DNA from: Ignavibacteria bacterium
GTDB lineage: Bacteria; Bacteroidota; Ignavibacteria; Kapaibacteriales; UBA2268
Reading direction: 5' to 3'
Assembly: GCA_031261605.1 (NCBI GenBank)
Contig: JAISJI010000029.1
Span: 1 to 38,296, forward strand
Length of the DNA stretch: 38,296 nucleotides
A model generated the notes under the pieces. The model saw only the letters and a list, made by a program, of their open reading frames with translations. It was not told the origin of the DNA and did no database searches. The position numbers and the translations under genes were made by a program. Shown here one piece after another: positions 1 through 8,444 of this stretch (its first letter is position 1; each line of letters starts with the position of its first letter).

Positions 1-129
1 AATGGTATAACTTTCCTTTATAGAGAGGAGGCACTTGGTTCTGTGCAAGAATGGCGTGTAAAGGAATTTTCTGAAGAATCTGTATCAGCAGACAAATTTG
101 TTATTCCTGATGGCTATAGTGAAATGTAA
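1..129 (+). CDS. C-terminal end of a putative lipoprotein (5' end outside window)
   Basis: The frame is open from the first base to a TAA at 127-129, giving the last 42 residues of a protein. The tail reads like the end of the next gene: a short hydrophobic strand, a basic/acidic strand with EWRVKEF, then a final FVIPDGYSEM, against a final DLSKYKISDM-type ending in the neighbour. I infer two tandem related genes for envelope proteins, possibly of a LolA/DUF4412-like beta fold in which such a tail is common, but this is a visual comparison only. The function is unknown. Confidence 0.6.
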   Translation, partial: NGITFLYREEALGSVQEWRVKEFSEESVSADKFVIPDGYSEM

Positions 130-153
130 TTGCAGAAGATAATAGGCAAAATC

Positions 154-182
154 GTAGGGGCGTTGCATTGTAGCGCCCTTAC
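154..182. terminator. Hairpin, possible terminator or dispersed palindrome
   Basis: Arms 154-162 (GTAGGGGCG) and 174-182 (CGCCCTTAC) pair over 9 bp with one G-T wobble around an 11-base loop. It lies 25 bases after the stop of the partial gene, so it may end that transcript. No long T-run follows. Its GC-rich arms stand out in AT-rich DNA and resemble the hairpin at 1411-1442. Confidence 0.5.
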
Positions 183-238
183 AATAAGAAATAATAATAA
201 ATAACAATATATTTACTCATTAATTATTGAGGTATATA

Positions 239-937
239 ATGAAAAAAATATTTTTCATATTACCTGTTTTAATGCTGATGGCTCTTATATCGAGCAGCTG
301 TAGCAAAGAAACAGCAGAACAGATAAGCACTCTCAAAAACATCGCCGAGAACGTCCAAGATATGTCTAGCGAAGAGAATGCAAAATCGAAAGAAGAGTTA
401 GAAAAATTGATGCAAAATTATAGCATCACTCTTCAAGCAACAAACGCAAAGGGACAAACCGAAACCCTTGTAGAGCAAAAGAATAGCAAGGGTTACCTTG
501 TCGATTCCAAAGATGGCGTAGTTTATTTTGACCTAGAAGGCAAGAAGTTTTATACTTTGAAAAAGACAGATATGTCTGGAGTTGCTATGCCAATGAAGGA
601 CTCCACAATGGATTTAACCGGATTGGCTGGATTCACTGGCGTTGCAGCATATTTATATGTGTTCGAAATGTATCGTATGCTTGGAGCAAAGAAAGATGGC
701 ACTGGCAGCGTTGCTGGTAGAAGTGCAATTACATATATCTTTGATAAGGACGGCACTAATGTAAAGATGTGGATTGACAAGGAATGGGGTATTTGTCTCA
801 AATACGAAATCACTGAAAAAGGCGAAACCAAAAAGATGGAAATCACAAGCATCTCTTTTGGTAACGCCAATATTAATGTGGATTTGAGCAAGTATAAGAT
901 TTCCGATATGGGCAGTATGTTAGGCAATATGAAGTAG
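239..937 (+). CDS. Putative lipoprotein, DUF4412/LolA-like (uncertain)
   Basis: This encodes 232 residues, taking the ATG at 239 preceded by GAGGT at 229-233; an in-frame TTG at 227 is less likely. The N-terminus is MKK, then a hydrophobic stretch to about residue 19, then SSSC, which fits a lipoprotein signal although the residue before Cys is Ser rather than Gly or Ala. The mature part is acidic and Lys-rich near its start, then shows alternating strands and a WIDKEWGICLKYE segment. That segment resembles the W(V/I)DKE.G..L pattern seen in DUF4412 and outer-membrane lipoprotein carriers. The C-terminus resembles the truncated gene just upstream, suggesting tandem paralogues. It is probably anchored in the outer or inner membrane facing the periplasm. 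No enzymatic motif is visible. Confidence 0.6.
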   Translation: MKKIFFILPVLMLMALISSSCSKETAEQISTLKNIAENVQDMSSEENAKSKEELEKLMQNYSITLQATNAKGQTETLVEQKNSKGYLVDSKDGVVYFDLEGKKFYTLKKTDMSGVAMPMKDSTMDLTGLAGFTGVAAYLYVFEMYRMLGAKKDGTGSVAGRSAITYIFDKDGTNVKMWIDKEWGICLKYEITEKGETKKMEITSISFGNANINVDLSKYKISDMGSMLGNMK

Positions 938-1003
938 CAACGCTACATATCCCAAAATAGTCAGAAATTCATTTATATATTATTAACTTATTCAAAGGTA
1001 AAA

Positions 1004-1393
1004 ATGGAAGAGTTTTTATTCTACTGGAAAAAATGCCTAAACGCATACACCAAATTCGACGGCAGAGCCAGACGCAAAGAGTACTGGATGTTCGTCGCTG
1101 TTAATGCCGTAGCAAGTATTGCTGCTTCAATCATTGACAGCATCATCTTTGACCGGACTCCTCTTGTCTCGTGGCTTTACTCGCTTGCAATATTAGTGCC
1201 CGGCTTAGCGGTATCATTCCGCCGTTTGCACGACATTGGCAAAAGCGGAGTATGTATATTACTTGCTTTAATACCAGTTGTCGGCTGGATTATCTTGATT
1301 CTCTGGGCTATCAAAGAAGGAGACCAAGGCGACAACGAATATGGACCTGACCCTAAACTAGTCGGCGAGATACCTGAGGAGAACATAATATAA
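1004..1393 (+). CDS. DUF805 family inner-membrane protein
   Basis: This 129-residue protein has the family hallmarks in order: a soluble start with FDGRARRKEYW at about residues 19-29, a hydrophobic pair of segments at about 30-48 and 54-72, the RRLHDIGKSG loop at about 73-82, another hydrophobic segment at about 84-103, and a DNEYGPDPK tail. DUF805 proteins (YhaH/YhaI type) are small polytopic membrane proteins of unknown function. The start ATG follows AAAGGT with four bases of spacing. It is 66 bases downstream of the lipoprotein gene and may share its transcript. It is closed by the hairpin at 1411-1442. Confidence 0.88.
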   Translation: MEEFLFYWKKCLNAYTKFDGRARRKEYWMFVAVNAVASIAASIIDSIIFDRTPLVSWLYSLAILVPGLAVSFRRLHDIGKSGVCILLALIPVVGWIILILWAIKEGDQGDNEYGPDPKLVGEIPEENII

Positions 1394-1410
1394 GTTTCTC
1401 CACATAACAT

Positions 1411-1442
1411 ATATGGGGACGAATGATTATTCGTCCCCGTAT
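1411..1442. terminator. Hairpin terminator or palindromic repeat between convergent genes
   Basis: A 14-bp stem with one G-T wobble (1411-1424 with 1429-1442) closes on the four-base loop GATT. It sits 17 bases after the DUF805 stop and could also serve recO, which ends at 1519 on the other strand. Its GGGGACGAAT arm is far more GC-rich than the surroundings, so it may be a dispersed palindromic repeat used as a terminator. Confidence 0.65.
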
Positions 1443-1518
1443 ATTGTCTGCCATTTTACTACTATGAAGCAAGTCAGCAATATAAAAATTAATATGTATG
1501 CGAAATCGCCATTGATAC

Positions 1519-2163
1519 CTACTCCACCAATCCCATAGTCCGCAACACCAACCTATACCCCAAATGCTTCCCTAAAAACTTCGTCATATAATCCGCTATC
1601 TCTATGAAATCATTAACGTTAATAGAATATTCCATACTCTCTGCTCCATCGAGTACTATCTTAATCTTACCCCACATCTGAACATCGCTTAGCGTCCCTA
1701 ACTCATTCAAATCTATATAGTAACCCAAATTATCCGCTAATTGATACATAAAACGAACGCAATACGAAAAACAAAAATCCGTCCGTGCATTCATTTCCGA
1801 CAACATCGCAACCAAATATTCAAACAAATCTGTATTCACAAAATGCTCGCTCTGCGTTACACTAACCAATTCCGCCGATACAAGCCCACAAAGCAAACTA
1901 TCGTAATTCCTTGATATATCGTGGAATGGGACAACCAACTCAACCGATTTAAGCAAATGCAAATCGCTCGATGGCTTATTATAAAAGCAAATATGAACGT
2001 AGGATAACGGCTCTAACCCACTGCTAAACTTGCTCTTATTGCTATACGCACCTTTGGCAAGAACTGACATCTTACCAAATTCCTTGCTAAATAAAACGGC
2101 TATCTTGCTCGAATCGCCATACCTACGCGTTTGCAAAACCACCGCATCCGATTCACATATCAT
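1519..2163 (-). CDS. recO: DNA repair protein RecO
   Basis: RecO binds single-stranded DNA and SSB and, with RecR, loads RecA at gaps in the RecFOR recombination pathway in the cytoplasm. The 214-residue product begins with the typical OB-fold entry: AVVLQTRRYGDSSKIAVLFS at about residues 8-27, then GKMSVLAKGAYSNKSKFSSG with its basic loop, and the LEPLSY strand at about 51-56. The all-helical middle and C-terminal part follows. It is somewhat shorter than the usual 230-260 residues, mainly at the C-terminal side, and has no zinc-finger cysteines, which some RecO proteins also lack. It starts at ATG 2163 and stands alone on this strand. Confidence 0.85.
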   Translation of the reverse strand: MICESDAVVLQTRRYGDSSKIAVLFSKEFGKMSVLAKGAYSNKSKFSSGLEPLSYVHICFYNKPSSDLHLLKSVELVVPFHDISRNYDSLLCGLVSAELVSVTQSEHFVNTDLFEYLVAMLSEMNARTDFCFSYCVRFMYQLADNLGYYIDLNELGTLSDVQMWGKIKIVLDGAESMEYSINVNDFIEIADYMTKFLGKHLGYRLVLRTMGLVE

Positions 2164-2262
2164 AATTAATTTGAAAATAATGAAAAAATATCGCTTATAA
2201 TGATAATTTGCGAAAAAAATAGTAAATTGGACGTTCTTTTAACAACAAATCACTAAAATAAT

Positions 2263-2532
2263 ATGCCTATATACGAATATAAATGCGAAAATACCGGAAA
2301 AGTATATGAAGTCAGACAAAGCATCAACGCCGAACCACTAACTAATTGCACTATGCCGAATTGCGAATGTGGCGGTAAATCACCAGCCCATCGCCTTATC
2401 AGCAAAAATGTTGGTATAGTTTTCCACGGCTCCGGCTTCTACGAAACCGATTACAAACATCCGCATCCAGAACCAAAATCAGAACAATGTTGTGCTTGTG
2501 CCGACTCCCATACTTGCGGACATTCGCACTAA
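2263..2532 (+). CDS. FmdB-like zinc-ribbon protein
   Basis: This 89-residue protein starts with MPIYEYKC, the signature of the FmdB/CxxC-CxxC-SSSS family of small putative regulatory zinc ribbons, and continues with the GIVFHGSGFYETDY segment at about residues 50-63 that follows the ribbon in this family. The first knuckle is incomplete: Cys8 is followed by ENTGK instead of a second Cys. The second knuckle is a cluster, CTMPNCECGG, at about residues 29-38. The tail is rich in Cys and His (CCACADSHTCGHSH), which could bind metal. The role is not established for the family; metal binding here is an inference. Confidence 0.78.
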   Translation: MPIYEYKCENTGKVYEVRQSINAEPLTNCTMPNCECGGKSPAHRLISKNVGIVFHGSGFYETDYKHPHPEPKSEQCCACADSHTCGHSH

Positions 2533-2548
2533 TCACATCTTTAAAACA

Positions 2549-2577
2549 ATTCCCCCTTCCTTGTGAGAAGGGGGAAT
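2549..2577. terminator. Perfect hairpin between convergent genes; palindromic family with CTTGTG loop
   Basis: A perfect 11-bp stem (2549-2559 with 2567-2577) encloses the loop CTTGTGA. It lies between the FmdB-like gene (+, stop 2532) and the HDOD gene (-, stop 2630), so it can terminate either. The pyrimidine-rich left arm and the TTGTG loop recur in the hairpins at 37043-37076 and 38067-38091. Confidence 0.65.
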
Positions 2578-2629
2578 CGGTTAAATATCGCTATACATTA
2601 GTGTGGAATTTTATGTAGATACATTAATA

Positions 2630-3523
2630 TTATTTTTCGCTACTCATAATATTCAAAAATTCCGCCGACTCCCTAAAGTCCGTTTCCAATTCAAATGAAA
2701 TTTGCTCGAAATCCAAATCCGATTTTGATATGGTTGATAAGTGCTTCCATTCAGGCGTCTCTTCAAACCTCACCACTCTGTTTCCTTCAAAGAATCCTGC
2801 TCCCCAAATATCACAAAGAGTATTGGATAAATTCACTACCGCTACCACACTTTTCATATTATCCGGTGCTCTGGTAAAATCGCAATGAAATTCCAATATG
2901 CTAGATAACTGTATAGGCAATCTCCATTGCCTTGCAATACCTGCGCCTACTTCCGTATGGTCAAATCCATAAATTGCTCGTTCTGCTTGGATATCTTTCA
3001 GTCCTTCGTTGACAACCAACTCAATCACTTGCCTATAACGCTCAGTATCATTCTGTAGCATCGCCAACTTTCCTATATCGTGAAGCAGTCCCCCTATAAA
3101 TTCATATTCCTTAAAATTAACACCAATACGTTTGGCAAAGGATTTGCTAACAGTACCTGTCGACGAAGTATGACGCCAATAATTTTCTATTATTGACTGT
3201 ATATCCTTATGTGCTGAATACAAAAATTTCGAAAATATTGATATACCCAATACTATATTGCTAACTCGGTTTAAGCCAAGCGTAACTATCGCTTGATGCA
3301 CAGAAGTAACATCTCCACTTATTGCAAATAACGGAGAGTTCGCTACACGAATCAGCTTCAATGTTAGTGAGGCATCTGTCTCTATTAACTTGGCTAAATT
3401 CCTAATATCAAGCGAATCATCATCTTCTAACAAACTAAGCACCTTCATCGTTACTGAGGGTAGCGTGGAAAATTCTTGGGTAGATATAAGTTTATCTATT
3501 AAAGCGGTATTGTTTTGTTCCAT
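2630..3523 (-). CDS. HDOD domain signalling protein
   Basis: This 297-residue protein consists mostly of an HDOD domain (about residues 13-215), a catalytically reduced relative of HD phosphohydrolases used in bacterial signal transduction. Visible hallmarks are LPSVTMKVLSLLEDD near residues 21-35, LIETDASLTLKLIRVANSP at about 46-64, HQAIVTLGLNRVSNIVLG at about 76-93, and FIGGLLHDIGKLAML at about 142-155, where His148-Asp149 form the HD pair. The motif HTEVGAGIARQWRLP follows. No output domain such as GGDEF, EAL or REC is attached, so it probably acts through partners. It is transcribed away from sdhC. Confidence 0.88.
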   Translation of the reverse strand: MEQNNTALIDKLISTQEFSTLPSVTMKVLSLLEDDDSLDIRNLAKLIETDASLTLKLIRVANSPLFAISGDVTSVHQAIVTLGLNRVSNIVLGISIFSKFLYSAHKDIQSIIENYWRHTSSTGTVSKSFAKRIGVNFKEYEFIGGLLHDIGKLAMLQNDTERYRQVIELVVNEGLKDIQAERAIYGFDHTEVGAGIARQWRLPIQLSSILEFHCDFTRAPDNMKSVVAVVNLSNTLCDIWGAGFFEGNRVVRFEETPEWKHLSTISKSDLDFEQISFELETDFRESAEFLNIMSSEK

Positions 3524-3664
3524 ATTACGAACCTAATTCCATTTTTTATACTTCAATATACTAAAAATATATCAATTACTAACCATACTACACTTTTTTT
3601 GTAAAATATTTTTTTATGCTGTTGTTATGTAAATTAGCAAAAAAAATATTATATTGTATGATTA

Positions 3665-3673
3665 TGGTATAAT
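3665..3673 (+). promoter_or_regulatory. Candidate extended -10 promoter for sdhCA
   Basis: The stretch TGGTATAAT fits an extended -10 element (TGn plus the TATAAT consensus). No good -35 is visible 17 bases upstream. The predicted start of transcription is about 3680, giving a leader of about 108 bases before the proposed TTG start of sdhC. The surrounding DNA is very AT-rich, so a chance match is possible. Confidence 0.4.
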
Positions 3674-3775
3674 GTTATCGTAACAAAGTTGCAGATATTT
3701 AATTCTTATCTTAATTTATATCTGCAATTATCCATAAAACATCCGGAAAATTATTTTTATTATAAACATATTTAT

Positions 3776-3790
3776 GAGGTAAGAACCTTG
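3776..3790 (+). promoter_or_regulatory. Ribosome binding site that decides the sdhC TTG start
   Basis: GAGGT at 3776-3780 lies 7 bases before TTG 3788-3790. That start gives a protein beginning with the [17 protein letters not shown] stretch expected at the N-terminus of b558-type subunits. Upstream in-frame codons encode a non-conserved stretch, and the next ATG (3830) would cut off the conserved start. Confidence 0.6.
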
Positions 3791-4585
3791 CCACGATTTC
3801 TAAAATCAACAATCGTTTTGAAGATTGTTATGGCACTTACAGGACTTGCAATTTGTGGATTTATTACCGTCCATGCTATCGGTAACTTCCAATATTGGCT
3901 CGGACCTGATACCTATAACACTTATGCGGCGCTTCTCCAAGGATTAGGAGAACTACTATGGCTCGTCCGTGCTGGACTCCTCGTCTGCATTATTCTTCAT
4001 ATCATCTCGGCTGTATACTTGCGACTATACAGCAACGAAGCTAAACCTACGAACTATCACGTCAAAAATTACGTGAAAGCGACTATCAACAAGCGCACTA
4101 TGTTATGGGCTGGTGTCCTTATTGCTTGTGGCGTTACGTTCCACATCCTGCATTTCACTGCCGGAGCACTTAACTTCGAAAATGGTTACAACCAACAAGA
4201 ACTTACTCCTACTGCTACTTACGGTGCAGTCGCTACCAGCACTGTCGTTAATATTGATGGCGATGAGCAAATCAATATCTACGACTCGCCCGATGCTAAT
4301 GAAAATTACAAAATACGCCACGACGTATACGGTATGGTTACTACGGAATTCGCTAACCCTGTCGCTGTCTTCGTCTATATCGTATTTGTATTCTGTGTCG
4401 CTTTCCATCTTAGCCACGCCATCCAAAGCGGATTGCACACCTTAGGCATACAAGGACGCAGATTCACGCCTTTTATCCGTATCGCAAGCATCGCTATTGC
4501 GTTCCTAATTTTTTGTTCACTTTGTATTCTTCCGGTCGGTGTATATGCTAAATCACTACTCGGATGCTGTATAGGAGGTATGTAA
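3788..4585 (+). CDS. sdhC: Succinate dehydrogenase/fumarate reductase cytochrome b558 subunit
   Basis: This is the membrane anchor that carries haem b and passes electrons between the flavoprotein/iron-sulphur head and the quinone pool. With the TTG start it has 265 residues and five hydrophobic segments. Candidate haem-ligand histidines sit in [28 protein letters not shown] and [15 protein letters not shown], matching the single-polypeptide b558 family of Bacteroidota and epsilon-type enzymes. An acidic periplasmic or cytoplasmic insert (around [18 protein letters not shown]) separates helices 3 and 4. The stop overlaps the start of sdhA by one base (TAATG), so the two are translationally coupled. 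Confidence 0.9.
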   Translation: MPRFLKSTIVLKIVMALTGLAICGFITVHAIGNFQYWLGPDTYNTYAALLQGLGELLWLVRAGLLVCIILHIISAVYLRLYSNEAKPTNYHVKNYVKATINKRTMLWAGVLIACGVTFHILHFTAGALNFENGYNQQELTPTATYGAVATSTVVNIDGDEQINIYDSPDANENYKIRHDVYGMVTTEFANPVAVFVYIVFVFCVAFHLSHAIQSGLHTLGIQGRRFTPFIRIASIAIAFLIFCSLCILPVGVYAKSLLGCCIGGM

Positions 4586-6507
4586 TGATTCAAGTAAATA
4601 GTAAAATACCGGATGGACCTATCCAAACCAAATGGGATAGCCACAAATTCAATATGAAACTTGTCAATCCGACCAACAAACGCAAGTTCAAAATACTTGT
4701 CGTAGGAACCGGACTTGCTGGTGCATCTGCTGCTGCTTCATTCGCTGAACTTGGCTACAGAGTTGAATCCTTTACTTTCAATGACTCCGCTCGTCGCGCC
4801 CATAGTATCGCTGCACAAGGCGGTATTAATGCAGCAAAAAATTACCAAAACGACGGCGATAGCATCTGGAGATTATTCTACGATACCGTTAAAGGTGGCG
4901 ACTTCCGCGCAAGAGAAGCAAACGTATACCGCTTAGCACAAGTCAGCGTTAATATCATCGACCAATGCGTTGCACAAGGTGTCCCATTCGCTCGCGATTA
5001 TGGTGGAATGCTATCTAACCGCTCCTTCGGCGGAACCCAAGTATCCAGAACATTCTACGCAAGAGGACAAACGGGACAACAACTCCTGCTCGGTGCATAC
5101 CAAGCATTGATGAGACAAGTCCACGCTGGAACAGTCCAACTGCACACCAGAATTGAAGTCCAAGACATAGTCATCATTGATGGCTTTGCTCGCGGTATCG
5201 TTACACGCAACTTAGTTACAGGTAAGGTTGAATCCCACTGGGGAGACGCTGTATGTCTTGCTACTGGTGGATATGGCAACGTATTCTATCTCTCTACTAA
5301 TGCAATCGCCTGCAACGTTACCGCTGCATTCAAAGCATACAAGAAAGGTGCATACTACGCTAATCCTTGCTATACTCAAATCCACCCAACCGCTATTCCA
5401 CAAAGTGGAGACCACCAATCCAAACTTACACTTATGAGTGAGTCACTGCGTAATGATGGTAGAATTTGGGTGCCAAGAAACGAAGGCGATAAACGCCCTC
5501 CACAAGACATCCCTGAAAGCGATAGATATTACTACTTAGAGGAAAAATATCCTTCATTCGGTAATTTATGCCCACGCGATATTGCTTCACGTGCTGCTAA
5601 GCAAGCGTGTGATGCGGGACTCGGCGTTAGCGCTACCGGTCGCGGTGTATATCTTGACTTCGCCGAAGCAATTCAACGACTCGGTAAAGACATAGTAGCC
5701 GATAGATACGGCAACCTATTCGAAATGTATGAACGCATTACCGGCGATAATCCTTACGACACACCTATGAAAATTTATCCTGCTTCCCACTACACTATGG
5801 GCGGTCTATGGGTAGATTACAACCTTATGAGTAGCATACCCGGACTACACGTCCTCGGCGAAGCTAACTTCTCCGACCACGGTGCTAACCGCCTCGGTGC
5901 AAGTGCATTGATGCAAGGTCTGGCTGATGGCTACTTCGTTATTCCTTACACTATCGGCGATTTCCTTGCTACAAATTCCGGCAATCTCGCTAAAATTGAT
6001 GAGACACATCCTGAATTCAAAAAGACAGAGCAAGAAGTTAATGACAAAATTAACAAATTGCTCAGTATCAAAGGAAAGAAAACACCTACCCAATTCCATA
6101 AAGAACTCGGTAATGTTATGTGGAACAATGTTGGTATGGGACGCAACGAAAAAGGTCTTAAAGAAGCACTACAACGCATCCCAGAAATCAGAGAAGAATT
6201 CTGGAAAAACCTTAACGTCCCTGGCGAATGCGATAACATTAACCAAGCGTTAGAAAGAGCAAGCAGAGTCGCCGACTTCTTAGAATTCGCTGAAGTTCTT
6301 ACTTGGGACGCTCTCGAAAGAGAAGAATCCTGTGGAGGACACTTCCGCGAAGAACATCAATACCCTGATGGCGAAGCAAAACGCGACGACGAAAACTTCG
6401 CTCACGTTGGTCTCTGGGGCTACACCGGTTACGGCAATAAACCAGAACGCGGTAAAGAAGAACTTGAATTCAACGACTGCCATTTGGCTGTCAGAAGCTA
6501 CAAGTAA
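4585..6507 (+). CDS. sdhA: Succinate dehydrogenase/fumarate reductase flavoprotein subunit
   Basis: This subunit interconverts succinate and fumarate at a covalently bound FAD on the cytoplasmic side of the inner membrane. The 640-residue protein shows the dinucleotide fold [12 protein letters not shown] at about residues 39-50 and [15 protein letters not shown] at about 70-84, where His73 is the expected FAD attachment site. The substrate-site motif QIHPTAIP and the family motif [10 protein letters not shown] are also present. ATG 4585 is chosen because AGGAGG at 4573-4578 lies 6 bases upstream and the codon overlaps the sdhC stop. The length and the extended N-terminus match the Bacteroidota b558-linked class. 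The iron-sulphur subunit sdhB, which normally follows, is absent: a strong hairpin and an unrelated gene come next. Confidence 0.95.
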   Translation: MIQVNSKIPDGPIQTKWDSHKFNMKLVNPTNKRKFKILVVGTGLAGASAAASFAELGYRVESFTFNDSARRAHSIAAQGGINAAKNYQNDGDSIWRLFYDTVKGGDFRAREANVYRLAQVSVNIIDQCVAQGVPFARDYGGMLSNRSFGGTQVSRTFYARGQTGQQLLLGAYQALMRQVHAGTVQLHTRIEVQDIVIIDGFARGIVTRNLVTGKVESHWGDAVCLATGGYGNVFYLSTNAIACNVTAAFKAYKKGAYYANPCYTQIHPTAIPQSGDHQSKLTLMSESLRNDGRIWVPRNEGDKRPPQDIPESDRYYYLEEKYPSFGNLCPRDIASRAAKQACDAGLGVSATGRGVYLDFAEAIQRLGKDIVADRYGNLFEMYERITGDNPYDTPMKIYPASHYTMGGLWVDYNLMSSIPGLHVLGEANFSDHGANRLGASALMQGLADGYFVIPYTIGDFLATNSGNLAKIDETHPEFKKTEQEVNDKINKLLSIKGKKTPTQFHKELGNVMWNNVGMGRNEKGLKEALQRIPEIREEFWKNLNVPGECDNINQALERASRVADFLEFAEVLTWDALEREESCGGHFREEHQYPDGEAKRDDENFAHVGLWGYTGYGNKPERGKEELEFNDCHLAVRSYK

Positions 6508-6520
6508 GACAAAAAAATAA

Positions 6521-6555
6521 TATCTCTACGGAAGCATCACTCTTCCGTAGAGATA
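6521..6555 (+). terminator. Strong terminator after sdhA
   Basis: A perfect 14-bp stem (6521-6534 with 6542-6555) encloses a seven-base loop, beginning 14 bases after the sdhA stop. It marks the end of the sdhCA unit and argues against a co-transcribed sdhB. Confidence 0.8.
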
Positions 6556-6617
6556 GTTATTCACTAAAAAAACTACCCCATAAAAATATTTTTTCTAACT
6601 AATATACTAATATCATT

Positions 6618-7256
6618 ATGAAATTTATCACAACCACCACACTAATCTTTGCACTCGCAATATCAATCTCATCCTCACAAATCACAACAAGTATTATTGA
6701 CAACAAACCAAACACAAAAGAGGTAAAAATGGATAACGAATATCCAAAATACGAAATCACTGTTACGCAAAACGGCACAGAACTCGGAAAAATTCTAATC
6801 GAAACTTTCCCCGATAAAGCACCTAAACATAGCGCTAACTTTGATAGCTTAGTGTCTATCGGATTCTACGATGGCACCGTATTCCATAGAGTAATCCCCG
6901 GCTTTATGATTCAAGGCGGAGACCCTAATTCCAAAAATTCCCCAGACGATAGAACATTATGGGGAACCGGAGACCGCACTCAAACACGCGTCCCAGCTGA
7001 ATTCAACAAGGGATTAGAGAATTGGACACACAAACGCGGCATCCTATCTGCTGCTCGTAGTAACGACCCTAACAGCGCTACTTCCCAATTCTTTATTATG
7101 CACGCCGATGCTCCGCATTTAGATGGGCAATACTCTATATACGGACAAGTGCTGAGCGGTATGGAAGTTGTAGATGCTATTGCTACTACTCCCAAAAATG
7201 GACAAGACCAACCTAATAACAACATTACAATGAAAATAGTTAAGGTCTCAAAATAA
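6618..7256 (+). CDS. Cyclophilin-type peptidyl-prolyl cis-trans isomerase
   Basis: This enzyme speeds proline isomerisation during protein folding. The cyclophilin domain spans about residues 43-212, with FHRVIPGFMIQGGDP at about 91-105 (catalytic Arg in FHR), then SQFFIMHADAPHLDGQY and the GQVLSGMEVVDAI strand. From ATG 6618 the 212-residue form has a hydrophobic, Thr/Ile-rich N-terminus that looks like a signal peptide but has no clear AxA site. A second in-frame ATG at 6729 (Met38), preceded by AGAGGT, would give a 175-residue protein without it. Either or both starts may be used, so cytoplasmic versus exported location is open. Confidence 0.9.
   Translation: MKFITTTTLIFALAISISSSQITTSIIDNKPNTKEVKMDNEYPKYEITVTQNGTELGKILIETFPDKAPKHSANFDSLVSIGFYDGTVFHRVIPGFMIQGGDPNSKNSPDDRTLWGTGDRTQTRVPAEFNKGLENWTHKRGILSAARSNDPNSATSQFFIMHADAPHLDGQYSIYGQVLSGMEVVDAIATTPKNGQDQPNNNITMKIVKVSK
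6719..6731 (+). promoter_or_regulatory. Internal ribosome binding site and alternative start of the cyclophilin
   Basis: AGAGGT at 6719-6724, four bases, then ATG 6729-6731, in frame with the upstream ATG 6618. The same AGGT-plus-four-or-more spacing precedes several accepted starts in this window, for example 1004 and 22235. The codon begins the cyclophilin domain exactly, without the signal-like leader. Confidence 0.45.
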
Positions 7257-7284
7257 AGCGCAATACGATATAAACATAAGCAAC

Positions 7285-7860
7285 TTATATCTTTCGCAAA
7301 AAACTAACCTTGGCTGCTCCAAACTGACGAGTAGTTATCGTTTCAAAAAAACCATATAGTTCAATGACGGTATGAACGGCTGTCTCTGCCACTATTATAC
7401 CGTCATTGGCTAATATGCCTGCAGTTGTGAGCAATTCCAATGAAGCATTAACTATATCCGTCTTGTATGGTGGGTCAAGAAATAGTAGGTCTATTGGCGT
7501 ATTCTCTGCACCACTTTGAGTTACTAATGCCTGATGCCCAATGTATTGCAACGCATCTAAATTCAATATCTTATATGTCTCCAATGCCTGCGATACCATT
7601 TCTATACTATTACGTATATACTCCACTGCTTTCCCACTCTTATCTACAAAATAGGCATACTTTGCTCCCCTACTCAATGCTTCCAATCCGAGCATTCCTG
7701 CACCGGCACAAACATCGGCTACTACACTACCATCTATGTCTATGTAGTTGTTTAGCACATTGAATATTGTTTCACGCATTGCGTCTTGAGTTGGACGAAT
7801 TCCCGTTGGCAATTTTGCACTGAAATTTCGCCCCTTATATTTACCTGATATGATTCGCAT
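7285..7860 (-). CDS. rsmD: 16S rRNA (guanine-N2) methyltransferase RsmD
   Basis: RsmD methylates G966 (E. coli numbering) of 16S rRNA in the assembled small subunit, using S-adenosylmethionine. The 191-residue protein has the family start MRIISGKYKGR, the segment RPTQDAMRETIFNVLNN at about residues 22-38, the SAM-binding motif VADVCAGAGMLGLEALSRGA at about 47-66, and the catalytic FLDPPY at about 127-132. The length is normal for the family. It is convergent with the cyclophilin gene (28 bases apart) and divergent from the pseudogene at 7921. Confidence 0.94.
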   Translation of the reverse strand: MRIISGKYKGRNFSAKLPTGIRPTQDAMRETIFNVLNNYIDIDGSVVADVCAGAGMLGLEALSRGAKYAYFVDKSGKAVEYIRNSIEMVSQALETYKILNLDALQYIGHQALVTQSGAENTPIDLLFLDPPYKTDIVNASLELLTTAGILANDGIIVAETAVHTVIELYGFFETITTRQFGAAKVSFLRKI

Positions 7861-7920
7861 ATTCTAATTCAATTTTTTCCAAATTTACACCTTTTTTCTC
7901 AATTAATTACTTAAATCTAT

Positions 7921-8344
7921 ATGAAAAAATTCCTCTTAATCCTGTTAACACTCATTGCTACTTCTGCAATGGCATCTGCACAAGATTTCGCCGGAGGCAA
8001 TGGAACTGCCGAGAGTCCCTACCTCATTAGCACCGTAGAACATCTTAACTCTGTCCGGATGTTCAACACAAAAACTTACGCAGACATCCACTTCTCTAAA
8101 AACTAAGTCCCCCTATATAAATCTCGTATAGGACTTCGACTATATCTGGACATCCTGCGAAGAATACGACTTCCCCGTATTCCAATGGCAAAACTGCACC
8201 GTAGGCATCAATAACAAACCATCTGCCAACATTGCCACCAATGCTCTATATCCCAATCCAACAAACGACAACTACAAAGGAGTTCATTACTTGCGGATAC
8301 AAATCGGAGGTGATGTGAAAATAGAAAAAGTTGTAGTAAATTAA
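7921..8344 (+). pseudogene. Remnant of a T9SS-secreted surface protein gene
   Basis: The first frame (7921-8106) encodes a signal peptide (MKKFLLILLTLIATSAMASA) and the opening of a GLUG-type or related surface protein (AGGNGTAESPYLISTVEHLN), then stops. After a gap, a different frame from 8132 to TAA 8342-8344 encodes DFDYIWTSCEEYDFPVFQWQ, typical of the end of such repeat domains. It is followed by LYPNPTND, the start of a T9SS sorting domain, and after an internal loss by GVHYLRI and GGDVKIEKVVVN, its end. Compared with the intact sorting domain of the gene at 35582-36532, the middle is missing. At least two deletions and a frame change therefore broke this gene. A short secreted peptide from the first frame remains possible but unlikely to be functional. 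Confidence 0.75.
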
Positions 8345-8386
8345 CGAAATATATATCCATATTATAAAAAATTCATTACTTATTCG

Positions 8387-8394
8387 TATTTTTG
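8387..8394 (+). promoter_or_regulatory. Candidate Bacteroidota-type -7 box upstream of ettA
   Basis: TATTTTTG matches TAnnTTTG, the -7 element known for the primary sigma factor of Bacteroidota. It lies about 50 bases before the ettA ATG. No convincing -33 TTG is visible at the right distance, so confidence is low. Confidence 0.35.
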
Positions 8395-8444
8395 CATTTC
8401 TAAAATTTACAAAATTATCTATTTTAACCATTATCCAATAATCT

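Noticed and set aside
1177..1410. Minus-strand frame overlapping DUF805 and the hairpin
   Set aside because: It is antisense to a well-supported gene and its end is formed by the palindrome; no motif is visible.
3689..3787. Longer sdhC start at TTG 3689
   Set aside because: The added residues (Tyr/Leu-rich, no similarity to the family) precede the conserved N-terminus, whereas TTG 3788 has a ribosome site at proper spacing.
7921..8106. Intact gene for a 61-residue secreted peptide
   Set aside because: The sequence just downstream encodes the scrap of a domain end and a broken T9SS sorting domain, so the short frame is better explained as the start of a decayed larger gene.
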